DNA of 64,000 nt from Sabellastarte sp. h YS-2021 (GCA_964017235.1 OZ024933.1:7195962-7259961), one strand, 5' to 3'. Counted from the first letter of the stretch, positions 8,098 through 19,255 are shown. The notes: generated by a model from the letters alone, not told the origin. Program-made: numbers and translations.

Positions 8098-9165
8098 AGG
8101 AGCGGACAACTCCAGGAGCAAGGCTTCTCTGTGGAGGTGGCAGAGAGAATTGCTGCACCTCAGAGATCATCAAGAAGAACCGTATACAAGTCAAAGTGGG
8201 CCCTATTTGAAAAATGGTGAAGAGAAAATTCGGTGGATTTCTCCTCTCCATCTATAAAACAAATCTCAGATTTTTTCATGTATCTGTACCAAGACTTAAA
8301 CAGGCGCCCCTCTACCATTGACGGTTACAGGACTGCTATTGTTGACACTTTGGGCCCTACGGCCCAACATATAGCTCATGATCCAGACCTTCACAGGCTA
8401 CTCTCCAGTTTCCACCGGGATCGTCCTAAAAGTTCCAGGAATCTTCCAAAGTGGAACCTTTCTGTTGTTCTCAATGAGCTCACAAAAGCACCCTTTGAGC
8501 CTATGAAAGACACAGACCTCAAACACCTTACTCTCAAAACTGCTTTCTTGCTAGCCTTGGCCTCCGGCAAGCGCCACAGCGAAATTCGCGCTTGGGTCGC
8601 AAACAAAGTATCTAATCTAGGCCAGTGGGAAAAGGTTGCCTTATTCCCTTCTTCTGACTTTATTGCCAAAAACCAGCTAGCAAGAGAAGGTTCTCAAAGT
8701 GTGTCTCCAGTGATTATTCCTGCTTTAACTACCATTGTAGATAGGCAATTCAAGGAAGACAGGACCCTGTGTCCAGTGCGGGCCCTGAGGTTCTATTTGG
8801 ATCGAACCAAGGACCTAAGAGGTTCCCGATCCCTTCTCTTCATCTCCTTTAAAAAAAGGACATACCTCAGATATCAGACCCGCTACTCTCTCTTCCTGGT
8901 TGAAACAAACCATTCTATTTTGTTACAAACAAGCCGACCAACAAGCCTTGGACTTGGTCCAAGTCAGAGCGCATGACATTCGGGCCTTCGCGGCCTCTAA
9001 GGCCTTTTACGGTGGGGTATCGGTGGACCAGATCATGCAAGCATGTCACTGGAAACTCACAATACGTTTACCAACTTTTATCTAAAAGACCTTACTTGGT
9101 CAGACAATGACAACAATATGTATCTGGGACCAGTAGTAGCGGCACAACAAGTCCTAGACCCTTCC
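8098..9165 (+). pseudogene. Tyrosine recombinase of A2, degenerate
   Basis: Homologous to the recombinase of A along its length. It has a TGA at 8218-8220, a shift near 8860 and another near 9060. The catalytic blocks are still legible: ASGKRHSEIRAW (about 8560), HDIRAFAAS (about 8975) and NFYLKDL (about 9073). Confidence 0.85.
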
Positions 9166-9189
9166 CCTCAGCATCCTCATCTTCGGGAA

Positions 9190-9970
9190 GAAAAGAAGGG
9201 CGGGGGGCACGCCAGCTGCATCCAAGTCTTCAGGAGTCTTTCCCAGGGTCTAGGTATCCGTTTACCTTCAAGATGTTCACGGTAAGGTCTTTTATCCTTT
9301 AAATTCATCTGTATAATGTATTTCCTTATCCAATGTACCCTAATCTCATTTTAAGTGGCAAATGTTATGAGATTCAGGCCTAGGGTCTGTACTTTAGCAG
9401 TGATGCCCTTACGGGCTACTCCTGAGTGAGCTCGGCTGCACTCTATTCTCTCAGAACATCTAGACGGTATTCGTACCGTCATCACTTCTTCTGGTTTTTG
9501 GCAAATTACAGACCCGACCATTAGAACTGGGGTTCTGTAAATGGGACTCAGACTGGCTCTTTTGACCAACTTCGGGTAGTCTTGACTTCTGTAAATTCTA
9601 AATTCTAAGAAAAATAACATTGTTCCAGTCTCTATTGCTATTGTAGCGCAATAAAATTGAAAATTTTAATTACGTAAATGTAGCTTTTATAAGCTACAAG
9701 CTTACCATGTGGGACTGAGGAAAGTGCCACCCTACCTCCCCGCTGTATTCCAGCTGAGGGGGTATGTACTAAATTACCACGAGAGAAGGAGGAAGAATGA
9801 CCACAATGCACTGCTAGGGTACATACTAGTTCCAGGACTCGGCCAAATTGGTACGGTTATTTTTCTTAATCGTTGGTGTGAGTCCGGTGGCCTCTGATAA
9901 AGCATTCAGTCCCACATGGTAAGCTTGTAGCTTATAAAAGCTACATGATTTAAGTAATTAAAATTTTCAA
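9190..9970 (+). repeat. 3' region, internal complementary half and right terminus of A2
   Basis: A purine tract with GGGGGG lies near 9204. The segment 9654-9716 is the reverse complement, with a few mismatches, of the right end 9905-9970. The left half of the internal region (about 9640-9653, with GCGCAATAAAA) implies a left end outside the window. Confidence 0.75.
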
Positions 9971-10119
9971 AAAAACATGTCCAGCTTAGAATGTTCTCGC
10001 TTAATTGACTATATGAGAACTCCTTATTACTTCATTTTCTTTGTTACTTAGCTTTTTTTGTCAGTGTATGAGGTATGTGCTTCCATGTAGAAATTGTTTG
10101 TACCTTTCTTTTCACATAG

Positions 10120-10357
10120 GTGCAGAGTTTACACCTCTATGAAGTGTTCAGATTCCACCACCTGTTTGACTATGAAAGAGCTGTAGGCAAAGCTTTCATA
10201 AAAGACAACAGGCTGAAGTCATTTGAATGGACAGATACTGGCATCAAACTCATTATTACAGATATTGTTAAAAAAAAAGACCAGCGCAAATATCTGTGTG
10301 ATGTGAATGTTGGAGCAGAATATAAAGAAATAGCTGTTGTAGTCAAAGAATTTTTTG
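10120..10357 (+). CDS. Host gene exon: second half of an Ig V-like domain of a membrane receptor
   Basis: The exon lies between an acceptor (TTCACATAG) and a donor (GGTTAGT). It encodes 79 residues ending in the classic Ig F-strand pattern ITDIVKKKDQRKYLCDVNV, followed by a G strand (EIAVVVKEFF). The matching N-terminal half with the first Cys must be on an exon upstream of DIRS A/A2. The exon ends in phase 1, as the next one begins. It is the first of seven in-phase plus-strand exons that together encode Ig domain 1 (part), Ig domain 2, a short linker, one transmembrane helix and a short cytoplasmic tail. The product is therefore probably a surface adhesion or recognition protein. I do not recognise a named orthologue. 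Confidence 0.75.
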
Positions 10358-10684
10358 GTTAGTCTTTTATCGGTTGATCAAAATTTAGAATTGTAAGAAT
10401 GTAATGCATTTTTTTTGGTTGGTTTGAATCTTAACAGTGTAAACAGTACAATACTGTACAACAGAGGCTGTGTTTAAGGAGTATCTAATTCCTTATCATG
10501 AATACTTTAGACTTGTAAAATTGTAATGTGTTTACGTTGAAGTGTTATATTTTTAAAAACGAACTTGATCTCTGATTGGTAAAAACTTTTTGAAGTTTAT
10601 TTTCAAATTTCAGGCATGTGTTGCAAACTTAGATGGATATCAAGCTTTGCTCATTGTCAATGCATATGTTTTTTTATTTAACAG

Positions 10685-10864
10685 ATCCACCAGCACAGGT
10701 GAAACTAACTACTGGTGTGAAAGAAAATCTCAACTTGAAGAAAGGTTTTGGTGAACAAACATTTGAAGCATCAGCAGAGCCATATGCTGCTATTACTTGC
10801 AGCAGTGTTAAGATTACCTGGGTGTCGTCTACAAAAGGGAATCTCCGGTCCTGTCAAGCTACAG
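10685..10864 (+). CDS. Host gene exon: first half of second Ig-like domain
   Basis: It lies between TTTAACAG and GTAAAG, is 180 bases long and is phase 1 at both ends. It begins DPPAQVKL and contains the B-strand Cys and C-strand Trp pattern AAITCSSVKITWVSS. A further Cys (RSCQAT) near the end could form an extra disulfide. It continues in phase into 12489. Confidence 0.8.
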
Positions 10865-11189
10865 GTAAAGAGAGTGCCATAATCTAAAGCCTTTCAAAGC
10901 CACAGTTTTTACCAATGCACATAAAATGTCACAATACCTTTAAGGCTTTAACTGTGTAGAACTAACAGCCCATGTGTAGATATGTTATAGGTAACTCCAG
11001 ATCTTTGTTTCATTAGTTATTGGACTAGATGTTGGATTTTATGTAAAATCTTTCACAATAGAAAATAGAGTTTCCATAGATAGCCAATATGTTAGATGAT
11101 GCTAGCAATCCAGAATGACTTAGATAGACTGTAATGTTCACTTCTTTCTCTGGTTGATCCCTAATGCTGAAACGATTAGTAAAATTTGC

Positions 11190-11268
11190 TAGCCGGGTAT
11201 TCCTCACCCAGCCTTCTTTCCAAGAACCAGCTGTCAAAAGAGGGCCCAAACAGTGTCGACAGTGTAAT
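11190..11268 (+). pseudogene. Small DIRS recombinase fragment in intron
   Basis: The plus strand reads roughly SPSLLSKNQLSKEGPNSVDS, matching the SPSFLSKNQLAKEGPESV segment of the recombinase in B. No terminal repeats are attached. The rest of the 10865-11416 intron shows nothing else I recognise. Confidence 0.65.
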
Positions 11269-11416
11269 TTTTTTGGATGCTGAACTCCTGAATAGATTGG
11301 CGCTGATCACCTTTTCAGCATTATCTTCTAGCATTAACTGTAATGACATCTGTGTTTACACCTAACTTGACTGTAAGTCCATGTTTACCACACAGCCAAT
11401 CAAAGTTGTGTGAGTA

Positions 11417-12324
11417 TTATTTTTCACCCATGCCATCTGGATGGACAGGTATGGCAAAAAGATTATCCATGTTGTATGTTACAAACCATGAGGTGTAAGA
11501 TGTTAATCCTGTGTATTGAATATTGGTTGAGGGATATAGGTGTACGGACCTTGCTGTAGTGGCCTTGACCTTTAAAGTCTCATCCAGGCTATATCTTGGA
11601 AATTGTAATATGTAGGAAGTTGACTGTAGTTTGGAGGTGTAGGTGTGTAACATCATTATGTGGCTTTGGTTTGACCTTTGACAGCCTCATAGTGACCTTG
11701 ATCTTTAAGTCTTGTCTGGGGTGTACTTCAGAAAGTGTAAGGTGTAGGAAGTTAATACCTAGTTGGGACACTGGTTATGGTGGCAAAAATATGCAACATT
11801 ACAGGATGACCTTGATTAACCTTTGATCTTTTCATAGTGACCTTGATCTTGAAAATCTTGTGTTGAGCCATATCTCAGAAACTGTAAGGTGTACTAAGAA
11901 GTTGATTCTTGGTTGGGTCATTGGTGTAGGAGTGCAGGTGTGCTAAATCATTGTGTAACCTTTAACCTTGGCTGTGAAAAGTTGTTTTTGCCTGCCATAT
12001 TTTTTAACATATTTCTCTTACCACAAAGATATATATGGATTACTGTAACTGATTATAGCTGATATACTTTTACTTAATTTTGCTATTTCCTTTGAAAACT
12101 ATACTCAAATTAGTATTAATTTTTATAGCTTCACCTCGATTTTGAATTGTCTTGTTTTAATACATTTTCTCTCTTAAATTGTTTTATCCACTGAAACATT
12201 ATTTGGACCTTAATACAGGTTACAATTTTTGCACTGAAAGTCTCCTGATCTTTGTACTGTTTCTATATCTCATGGCATCAAAAATGATTTCCCCGAGTTG
12301 TGGGGAATGGTCATCTCTGAAGCT
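11417..12324 (+). mobile_element. Decayed satellite-bearing Helentron-like element (copy H1)
   Basis: It starts with the CACCCATG...GGATGGACAGG header shared with 43861, but the terminal palindrome is lost. It contains about three diverged units of the 146-bp satellite (CTCAGAAACTGTAAGGTGTA, GTGACCTTGA). The 3' part (12150-12324) matches the end of the copy at 45410-45612, including the TGGGGAATGG TCATCTCTGA terminus. Confidence 0.6.
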
Positions 12325-12488
12325 ATCTTGGTTTATGTGTCGTACTTCTCTGCAAGATTATTTTAGAAGGTTTACATTTTGCAATATTTTTTGATCCAGT
12401 AATATGCCATTTTTATAAATTCATGACATACTTTTTTAGGTGCTGTAATTTTATTATAACAATTCCCAGTTTATTTCTGTGATTTCAG

Positions 12489-12626
12489 ATGTGACAGACT
12501 CTACTGTATGCTTATTGATATTAAAAGAATCAGACATGACAGAAGATGAATGTGTGACCCTCACAGTGTATGCTGAACAGTATGGTGTACAGAGTGATAA
12601 TAAAACTTACACTGTGTGCTATAACA
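12489..12626 (+). CDS. Host gene exon: second half of second Ig-like domain
   Basis: It lies between GATTTCAG and GTAAGT, has 46 codons and is phase 1 at both ends. It encodes the E-F-G part of the Ig fold: VCLLILKESDMTEDECVTLT supplies the F-strand Cys, and an NKT glycosylation sequon follows (SDNKTYTVC). Joined to 10685-10864 it completes an Ig domain with a Cys-Cys pair and Trp. Confidence 0.8.
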
Positions 12627-13256
12627 GTAAGTCAGTACAATAGGCTCAGTATTGTCCAGGATTGTAATAAGTCTTGTCACGTTGTGTCACCATACAGTGG
12701 TCATCAAAACTTGAGATTCACGACATATTATCTTATAGGAAGTGCTGTTAGATGCAGCTTTCAATATCAGAGGCCACAATAAATGTCATGTGGTATTTGA
12801 TAAGTATTAACTAAGTAAAGGTGTGCAATAGATTCTAGAAAATTAATATACACTCAGCTCTGTTTGCTGTCAAGGTCACTTCAAGATAAAGTGAGGATAT
12901 AGAAAAGAAAGAAGCTGTTATCCCACATTTCTGTGTTCTATGTGCTGAGAAGAAAGCTTAAATTTAATTTGTTACAGGTACATGTAGCTGGGTATTTTTT
13001 GTGTTGTTTTTGTGTATTTTGTTTTTCTCTAACCTTGAAATATTTCTGTGGGCTATTTTTTGATTGTCATTATTATTATACTATATTAATTTGTGCTCAT
13101 TAACAGTTTTCCTTTCAAATTAAAAATCAGCACACTCTGGTTAGATATTCTTGTAATCAAAGTACACCTTATCATTGTGGGACTGGATGGTTATCATAAA
13201 CCACATTTAAAGAAATAGATTAATGTTTAGTGGTTCTTATTTTACAGAATCCTCAT
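12627..13256 (+). other. Intron sequence, no feature recognised
   Basis: AT-rich, with no coding frame, terminal repeat or satellite I can identify. It ends at the left boundary of DIRS element B. Confidence 0.5.
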
Positions 13257-13454
13257 TTTTATTGCGTTAATACATCCTATCCAATGGACAATAGCTTATC
13301 CGGTCGGCGCAGACCGGCCCGCCAAACGCCAGAAAAAGACGTCCTGTGTTACCACCGGCCAGGCCGGTCCAGTGTTGTGCACTCGCCAGATGGCGTGTCG
13401 TACTTCCATCCTGTCTAGACAGCGTGACGTCATAGCATCTTTTTCGTTTGGCGC
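13257..13454 (+). repeat. Left inverted terminal repeat of B (promoter-bearing)
   Basis: Reverse complement of 19406-19623 apart from the outermost AT-rich tail of the right repeat. It contains CGCCAAACGCCAGAAAAAG and, about 100 bp on, the inverse-type CATCTTTTTCGTTTGGCGC, so the repeat can itself fold. A palindromic CRE-like TGACGTCA lies at 13425-13432, about 165 bp before the gag start; this is probably promoter DNA, by inference. Confidence 0.85.
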
Positions 13455-13596
13455 ATGTGTGTTGTGCACGAATTTTCGGAGTAAAGAAACTTTTTAGAAA
13501 TCTCTCATTATTCTTCAAACTGTGACTTTTATTTCATAACTATTTGTTCAAGAGAGTGTATAGATCATTTTGGGAGTATATTTGTTACGGATCGTT

Positions 13597-15670
13597 ATGT
13601 CTTCTCCTGCTCAGAAGCATGGAAGTTGTGGCCACATCATGGCTAGCTTCGACAGCCATAGTTTCTGTGCATGTTGCAGAGAAAAGGGTAAGGGATCAGA
13701 TCCGTGTGTGTCAAAGAATGACTGTAACTCTTGTAACATTTTGTCTGAGGACCAACGCTTACAGTTGTCTACTCCTTGGTACAGACTTAAGAAGGAAAAG
13801 CGAGATCTCAAGAAATCCGCGGATACTCCTAATAAGGACTCCTCCAGTTCCTCTCTCATAGATCCGTCCTCAGTGACAGTTGTGGGAGTTGTGGACGATC
13901 AGGGGATTGTGAAGTCCCCTGGTTTGAGTTCTGATAAAAAGAAGAAAAACATTCATCCTGATAAACCTCAGTCTTCTAAAGATTCCAAGTCTTCTGCAGA
14001 TAAGCCCTCCAAGTCGCTTACCAAGACTCACAGATCCTCACCGGACACTAGGATTGATGAGTTAGACCAAAAGTGGTCGGAAAGGTTCAATAGACTGGAG
14101 GCTCTTCTACTATCAAAATCTTTGGATAAAGAACCTACCTTTTCCACAGTGAAGGTAACCCCAGCCCACTCGCCTCCTCAGTGTTCGGCTATTTCTACCA
14201 GACCGTTCATTCAGCCCGGTCAGAAAACAGATCAGTTGGCTACCGACCTCGCCTCTCAGAGACTGGTCACCGACCAAACCAAGGATGCTATGCCTGCTCA
14301 GCAACCCTCAGATTTGCCTGGTATTCAGACTGCTTCCAAGTCGACCAGCAAATTGCCAAGAGGAAAGGTGTCCACCGACCAATGATCAGATGTAGCTGGT
14401 ACCGACTCTCCCTTATCTCAAGATACCCAGCAGATCATCATCAGCACCGGCAAGGCGACGCAGTGTTTCATCAATGGACACCGACTCAGAATCTGACCTT
14501 TCGGACCGTCCTCCAGTAGACATTTTTGTTGAGGAAGGGGAGATCTCTGATCAAGAACTGGAAACCTCTGTTAATGACCCAGATGTTACCCTTTCCGAAG
14601 AACAGACCTACCGTGAAACCATGTCTGGTATCATGTCGTTTATGGGGTGGACCCACATCCCAGAAGTAGACAATACAGCTTCCAGGTCGGAGGACAACCC
14701 CTTCGCGGGTCCAAAATCTCAACCGACAGGAAAGGTCTCGGTCACCATGCCCACAGATGAGTGGCTTTGCAACAAATTTGGGAAACTAAACATCACCCTC
14801 ACAGAAGGGTACCCATCACGTAGCTCAGAGGCGGGAGGGCTTCTCAAGGACCAGTTCGTCCACCCCCCAAAATCGCAAGCAAGATGGTACAACTTTGCAC
14901 CTAACCCACAAAAGAGTGATCAGGAGACTTCACAGACTGTAACTACCCGGAACACGGACGTTTCTAAAGTTAACAGTTCCTACAGTCGCATAGCAAAGGC
15001 GGCCGGCATTGCTTCAACTCCTGCTTCCCGTCAAATATCACAGGATAACTTACGAAGATGGGAGAAGGCTGCTCGCGAAGCTTCAACTACTTGCAATCAA
15101 GCGGCTGCTTTCAACAGATGCTTGTATAAGGTACAGCGAAACATGCAAACTGAACTTAAAACCATCAGATCAGAGTTGAGTAAGGGTAAATCGACAGGAA
15201 AGATCTCCCGTGCAACAGAGGAAATGCAGTTCCTCTTAAACTTCAACTCGAGCATTACCCAGTGTATGGCTAAAACCCTGGAGCATCTAACAGACTTTGT
15301 GTTTGTTATGGTCGCAAATACCACCCTTATTAGAAGGGATTCCTATCTCTCCCACTTGAAGATGGGTATCAAGCCAGACACCCTGGCCGCTTTGAGGACC
15401 GGACCACTTCATACTTCAACCCTGTTTCCAGATTCCGCTTTAAAGCAAGCGGAGCAGGACATTGCTGATTTTGAGAACAAGTCTCAACCCCAGTCCGGGA
15501 AGAAAGGTCGCTTCCACCAATACGAAAGAACCGACAAGCGTTCTGACTACAGGAAATCAGACCGACCGGCTTGGAAAAATATTGGCAATAAAGGACAGGG
15601 CAAGAAAAACAAGGGAAAGGCCTCATTCTACTCATCGCGACCAGCCAAGGGCCAGCAGTCATATAAATGA
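13597..15670 (+). pseudogene. gag: gag of element B, one frameshift
   Basis: It starts at ATG 13597. The first 50 codons carry a Cys/His motif typical of DIRS gag (CGHIMASFDSHSFCACC, then CNSC). A Lys/Ser-rich linker follows. This frame ends at TGA 14383-14385, and the homologous protein resumes in the next frame by 14474 (VEEGEISDQE, RETMSGIMSFMGW) and runs to TGA 15668-15670. The C-terminus is Lys/Arg/Gly-rich and ends QQSYK before TGA CAA TTA. The shift in the 14385-14474 region disables a full-length product. Confidence 0.85.
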
Positions 15671-17858
15671 CAATTATTGTGTAATCAGTTTACCAAAGGG
15701 ACTGCTGGCCCGGAGCAAGACATTAGTACAAGAAAAGACACTAAATACTGTAAACTTTCATGTTGTAACCGATGTACCTTCTGCGCCCGGGCACTCCCAA
15801 AAGAGAGAGTTAAGTCCCGGGGCAGCAGACTGTCAAGTAACAGAGTATCACAGATTAAAATATGTGAAACTTGCTTCTTGTGTCACTCAATTGTCTTGTG
15901 TCCAACCTGTAAACAATGTCCCAAATGTTGTACCAAATCTGCCTGTAGGAGCCAGACTTCAAAATTTCTGGGAAACTTGGTCAAAACTGGGAGCCGGTCC
16001 AAGGACCGTTCAAATACTGAAGGAGGGTTATACCCTTCCCTTTCGGACCCGGCCAAATCTTGCAAGGTCTCCAACAGTCGTAAGCTGCTATGCCAATCCC
16101 CACAGGAACAGCTACCTGTTAGAGGCATTGCATCAGCTTACGGACAAAAACGCAGTAGAGTTGGTCCACAACCAAACTTCTTTGGGTTTCTTCAACAGAC
16201 TTTTTCTAGTGCCCAAACCCAACAACAAATGGAGGCCAATATTAGACCTGAGCAAGTTAAACCTTTTCCTCAAAGTGGAGAAATTCAAGATGGAGACACC
16301 GGAAACCATCAGAACATCTCTCCAACAAGAGGAGTGGGTCACCTCGGTAGACTTCAAAGACGCCTACTTCCACATACCAATACAGGAACAATCCAGGAAA
16401 TATCTCAGATTTCATATCCAGGGCCGGACTTACCAGTTCAAAGCTCTTCCCTTTGGTCTGTCCACAGCCCCCATGGAGTTCACTGTGATAGCCAAAGAGG
16501 TGAAACTGATGGCCGCATACCAGGGTATAAGGATCCACCAGTACCTAGACGACTGGTTGGTGAGAGCCAGATCCAAGCAAAGTTGTCTCCTACATACTCA
16601 GATCCTAGTCAGAATGTGTCAGGATCTCGGTTGGCTGGTGAATTTAGAGAAATCAGAATTGGAACCCAAACAAGTCTTCGACTTTGTAGGTTACCAATTC
16701 GACCTCAGGTCCGGCTGGGTCAGACCGACTCCGGACCGGTGGCAAAGTCTTCAGGACAAGATACAAGCATTGCTTTTACGACCGACCTGCCCGGTTCGAC
16801 AGTTCATGTCGCTAATAGGCCTCCTGACGGCCACAGAAAAGCAGGTTCATCTCGGTCGGTTGTATATGAGACCCATACAGTGGCATCTCAAAAACAATTG
16901 GAGGGTACCGGAGTCGCTCGAAAAGATCATCCCCCTGCCCAAGTCCTTGCACCCTCACTTACAGTGGTGGCTAGAGGAAAGCAATGTGCTCCAAGGCCAA
17001 CCGTTACACCCAATAAAACATGCTCTGCAAATCTTTACAGACGCATCAAAAGAAGGGTGGGGCGCTCACTTAAACGAGCTCACTGCAAGAGGTTCCTGGT
17101 CAGTGCCAGAAAGCAAGCTACACATAAACTACCTGGAACTCAAAGCAGTCTTTCTAGCCTTAAAATAGTTCCAAGACCTTTGTGTAAACCAAATAGTCGT
17201 GGTGGCTACAGACAACACAACAGTTGTAGCATACATAAACAAGGAAGGCGGCATGAGGTCGGGCCCTCTGTGTACCCTCCTATGGAGAATCTTGACCTCG
17301 TGTTCCCAGAGACAAGTGACTCTAAAAGCCCGTCATATCCCAGGCCGTCTAAATGTGATAGCAGACAAGCTATCCAGGCTGGGTCAGACCATTCAGACAG
17401 AGTGGTCCCTCCTTCCGGAAGTTTTTCAAAACCTCTGCAAGAAATGGCACCAGCCCCAAATAGATCTCTTTGCCACGAGATTCAACCACAAACTTCCTCA
17501 GTTTGTGTCCCCAGTTCCGGACTCCCTAGCGGTGGCAATGGATGCTCTCACCCTGCCATGGGAGGATCTGGACGCCTATGCCTTCCCACCGACCGCCATC
17601 TTGGGCAAAGTGGTGGAGAAGCTACTGGACACCCCGTGCAGGAGATTAATTCTAATTGCTCCAGGATGGCCCAACATGCCCTGGTTTTGGGATTTAGTGG
17701 CCATGTCCAGCCAGGTTCCGCTGAGCCTGCCACACCTGCCCAACCTGTTGACACAACCCTTCAATCAGATCCCTCACAGAAATCTGACCAACCTAAATCT
17801 TTATGCGTGGCTCCTAGAGCCACAGCAATCAAGGAACAGGGCTTCTCTGAAGCAGTGA
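15669..17858 (+). pseudogene. pol: RT/RNase H of element B, one in-frame stop
   Basis: This frame is +1 to gag and starts INDNYCV across the gag stop. RT motifs are VDFKDAYFHIPI (about 16350), ALPFGLSTAP (about 16445) and YLDDWL (about 16540). RNase H starts at FTDAS (about 17035). A TAG at 17166-17168 falls in the RNase H domain between LALK and FQDLC; the same frame then runs on through ATDNTT, IPGRLNVIADKLSR and GWPNMPWFWDL. One base change separates it from an open frame. Confidence 0.88.
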
Positions 17859-18889
17859 CAGCAAGAATTGAGGCTCCTCAGAGAAGATCAACCAGATCAG
17901 TCTATGAGGCAAAGTGGACCATTTTTACAAAGTGGTGCATCACTAATCAGGTGGACCTCAGGGCACCACCTGTGAAGTCAGTGGCTGACTTCTTGCTTTA
18001 CCTCTTTGAGGTTAAAAAGTTGCAGCCCAGCACCATTGATGGATACAGATCTGCCATTGCTGATAAACTGGGTAATACCACAGTCAATATCAGCACAGAT
18101 GATAATCTCACTCGTCTCCTGGACAGCTTCCACAGAGACAGACCCAAAGGCCGGAGGGGCATACCCTCCTGGAACCTTTCTCTGGTACTACACCAGCTCA
18201 CAAAGGCTCCGTTTGAACCTCTTAGGGAGGCATCATTGAAGCATCTTACCTTCAAAACTGTCTTCCTTTTGGCTCTGGGTTCTGGCAAAAGAAGAAGTGA
18301 GATCCATGCATGGCAGCACAGGAACATCAGGCACCAGGCAGACTGGTCTAAGGTGTCCCTGATACCATCTCCCAGCTTTCTTTCCAAGAATCAGCTGGCC
18401 AAAGAAGGTCCAGAGAGTGTAGCCCCAGTGGTCATACCGGCCCTGGCTCCTACTCTGGATAGATCCCTCAAGTCTGACAGATCCCTCTGTCCAGTCAGAG
18501 CTCTGCGCTACTACTTGGACAGGACTTCAGACCTCAGGCAGAATAAGGAGTTAGTTTTTGTCTCCTTCAAGAAAGGTTTCGACAAAGACATCTCCCCTGC
18601 CACTATCTCCTCATGGATCAAGCAGACTGTGATCCTATGCTATGAGCTATCTGATCACCAGGCCCACACCTTACATCAAGTCAAGGCTCATGATGTAAGA
18701 GCTTTTGCTGCCTCTAAGGCCTTCCAGTCGGGAGTTTCTTTAGAGCAGATCTTGTCAGCCTGCCACTGGAAATCCCACAATACCTTCACTCAATTTTATC
18801 TGAAGGATGTGGCCTGGGCCGATTCAGAGCTCTATCATCTTGGTCCTGTGGTAGCTGCTCAGCAAATCCACCTACAGACCAATAACTAG
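15671..18889 (+). CDS. Tyrosine recombinase ORF of element B with overlapping N-terminal extension
   Basis: Open from the codon after the gag stop (CAA TTA TTG TGT) to TAG 18887-18889, in the gag frame. The N-terminal part is Cys-rich (CKLSCCNRCTFC, ICETCFLCHS, CPTCKQCPKCC; about 15755-15950). The recombinase occupies about 17840-18886, with GSGKRRSEIH, HDVRAFAAS, ACHWK and QFYLKD. Over more than 2 kb it overlaps RT/RNase H in another frame without a stop, as in element A. Confidence 0.85.
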   Translation, partial: QLLCNQFTKGTAGPEQDISTRKDTKYCKLSCCNRCTFCARALPKERVKSRGSRLSSNRVSQIKICETCFLCHSIVLCPTCKQCPKCCTKSACRSQTSKFLGNLVKTGSRSKDRSNTEGGLYPSLSDPAKSCKVSNSRKLLCQSPQEQLPVRGIASAYGQKRSRVGPQPNFFGFLQQTFSSAQTQQQMEANIRPEQVKPFPQSGEIQDGDTGNHQNISPTRGVGHLGRLQRRLLPHTNTGTIQEISQISYPGPDLPVQSSSLWSVHSPHGVHCDSQRGETDGRIPGYKDPPVPRRLVGESQIQAKLSPTYSDPSQNVSGSRLAGEFREIRIGTQTSLRLCRLPIRPQVRLGQTDSGPVAKSSGQDTSIAFTTDLPGSTVHVANRPPDGHRKAGSSRSVVYETHTVASQKQLEGTGVARKDHPPAQVLAPSLTVVARGKQCAPRPTVTPNKTCSANLYRRIKRRVGRSLKRAHCKRFLVSARKQATHKLPGTQSSLSSLKIVPRPLCKPNSRGGYRQHNSCSIHKQGRRHEVGPSVYPPMENLDLVFPETSDSKSPSYPRPSKCDSRQAIQAGSDHSDRVVPPSGSFSKPLQEMAPAPNRSLCHEIQPQTSSVCVPSSGLPSGGNGCSHPAMGGSGRLCLPTDRHLGQSGGEATGHPVQEINSNCSRMAQHALVLGFSGHVQPGSAEPATPAQPVDTTLQSDPSQKSDQPKSLCVAPRATAIKEQGFSEAVTARIEAPQRRSTRSVYEAKWTIFTKWCITNQVDLRAPPVKSVADFLLYLFEVKKLQPSTIDGYRSAIADKLGNTTVNISTDDNLTRLLDSFHRDRPKGRRGIPSWNLSLVLHQLTKAPFEPLREASLKHLTFKTVFLLALGSGKRRSEIHAWQHRNIRHQADWSKVSLIPSPSFLSKNQLAKEGPESVAPVVIPALAPTLDRSLKSDRSLCPVRALRYYLDRTSDLRQNKELVFVSFKKGFDKDISPATISSWIKQTVILCYELSDHQAHTLHQVKAHDVRAFAASKAFQSGVSLEQILSACHWKSHNTFTQFYLKDVAWADSELYHLGPVVAAQQIHLQTNN

Positions 18890-19255
18890 AGGAGAGCTGT
18901 ACATATGTATATAGTTGTACATCTTTGTATATATTGCACATAGTTAAGCAAAAAAAAAATCTCTGGACGTACTTCCTCCGGGAGGTCTTTTTTATTCTAT
19001 GGGACTGAACTCATCCCTCTCTTCCCCTACCTCAGAGCAGGTCTGTCAAAAAGGGGGGGGGGGGGGGGGGGCACGGTCGTTTCTGACGGTTCACCTCCTG
19101 TCAACCGGATGATGATATTCGACCACAGCCAGTAGGGGTATCGACCTCAGGGTCTCCCCAGGCTCAGAAAGGGAATGTACAATCTTCTATCATGAGTTCA
19201 TTTTTATGTAGTCCCTAGTAACTTACCCGCCATCCAAGCGGTAGTTATTCAGATA
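18890..19255 (+). other. 3' non-coding region of B
   Basis: Two TGTATATA sites (18906-18913 and 18926-18933), an A10 run near 18949 and a long G run (about 18 bases, near 19052-19070) preceded by As. This order is shared with D, E1 and E2. Confidence 0.65.

Larger units (their letters stand above)
6022..9970 (+). mobile_element. Older DIRS element A2, 3' part, interrupted by element A
   Basis: The bases directly after A's right end read as the RG-rich end of a gag, then RT, RNase H, recombinase and a terminal region. The 5' part must lie beyond A's left end, outside the window. Coding frames carry several stops and shifts. Its termini (GTCCCACATGGTAAGC) differ from those of A, B, D and E, so it belongs to another subfamily. 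Like C, it lacks the Cys-rich spacer between gag and RT. Confidence 0.85.

Noticed and set aside
10120-10357. Start of the receptor gene at this exon
   Set aside because: The reading begins inside an Ig domain without signal peptide or ATG; a splice acceptor precedes it, so upstream exons must exist.
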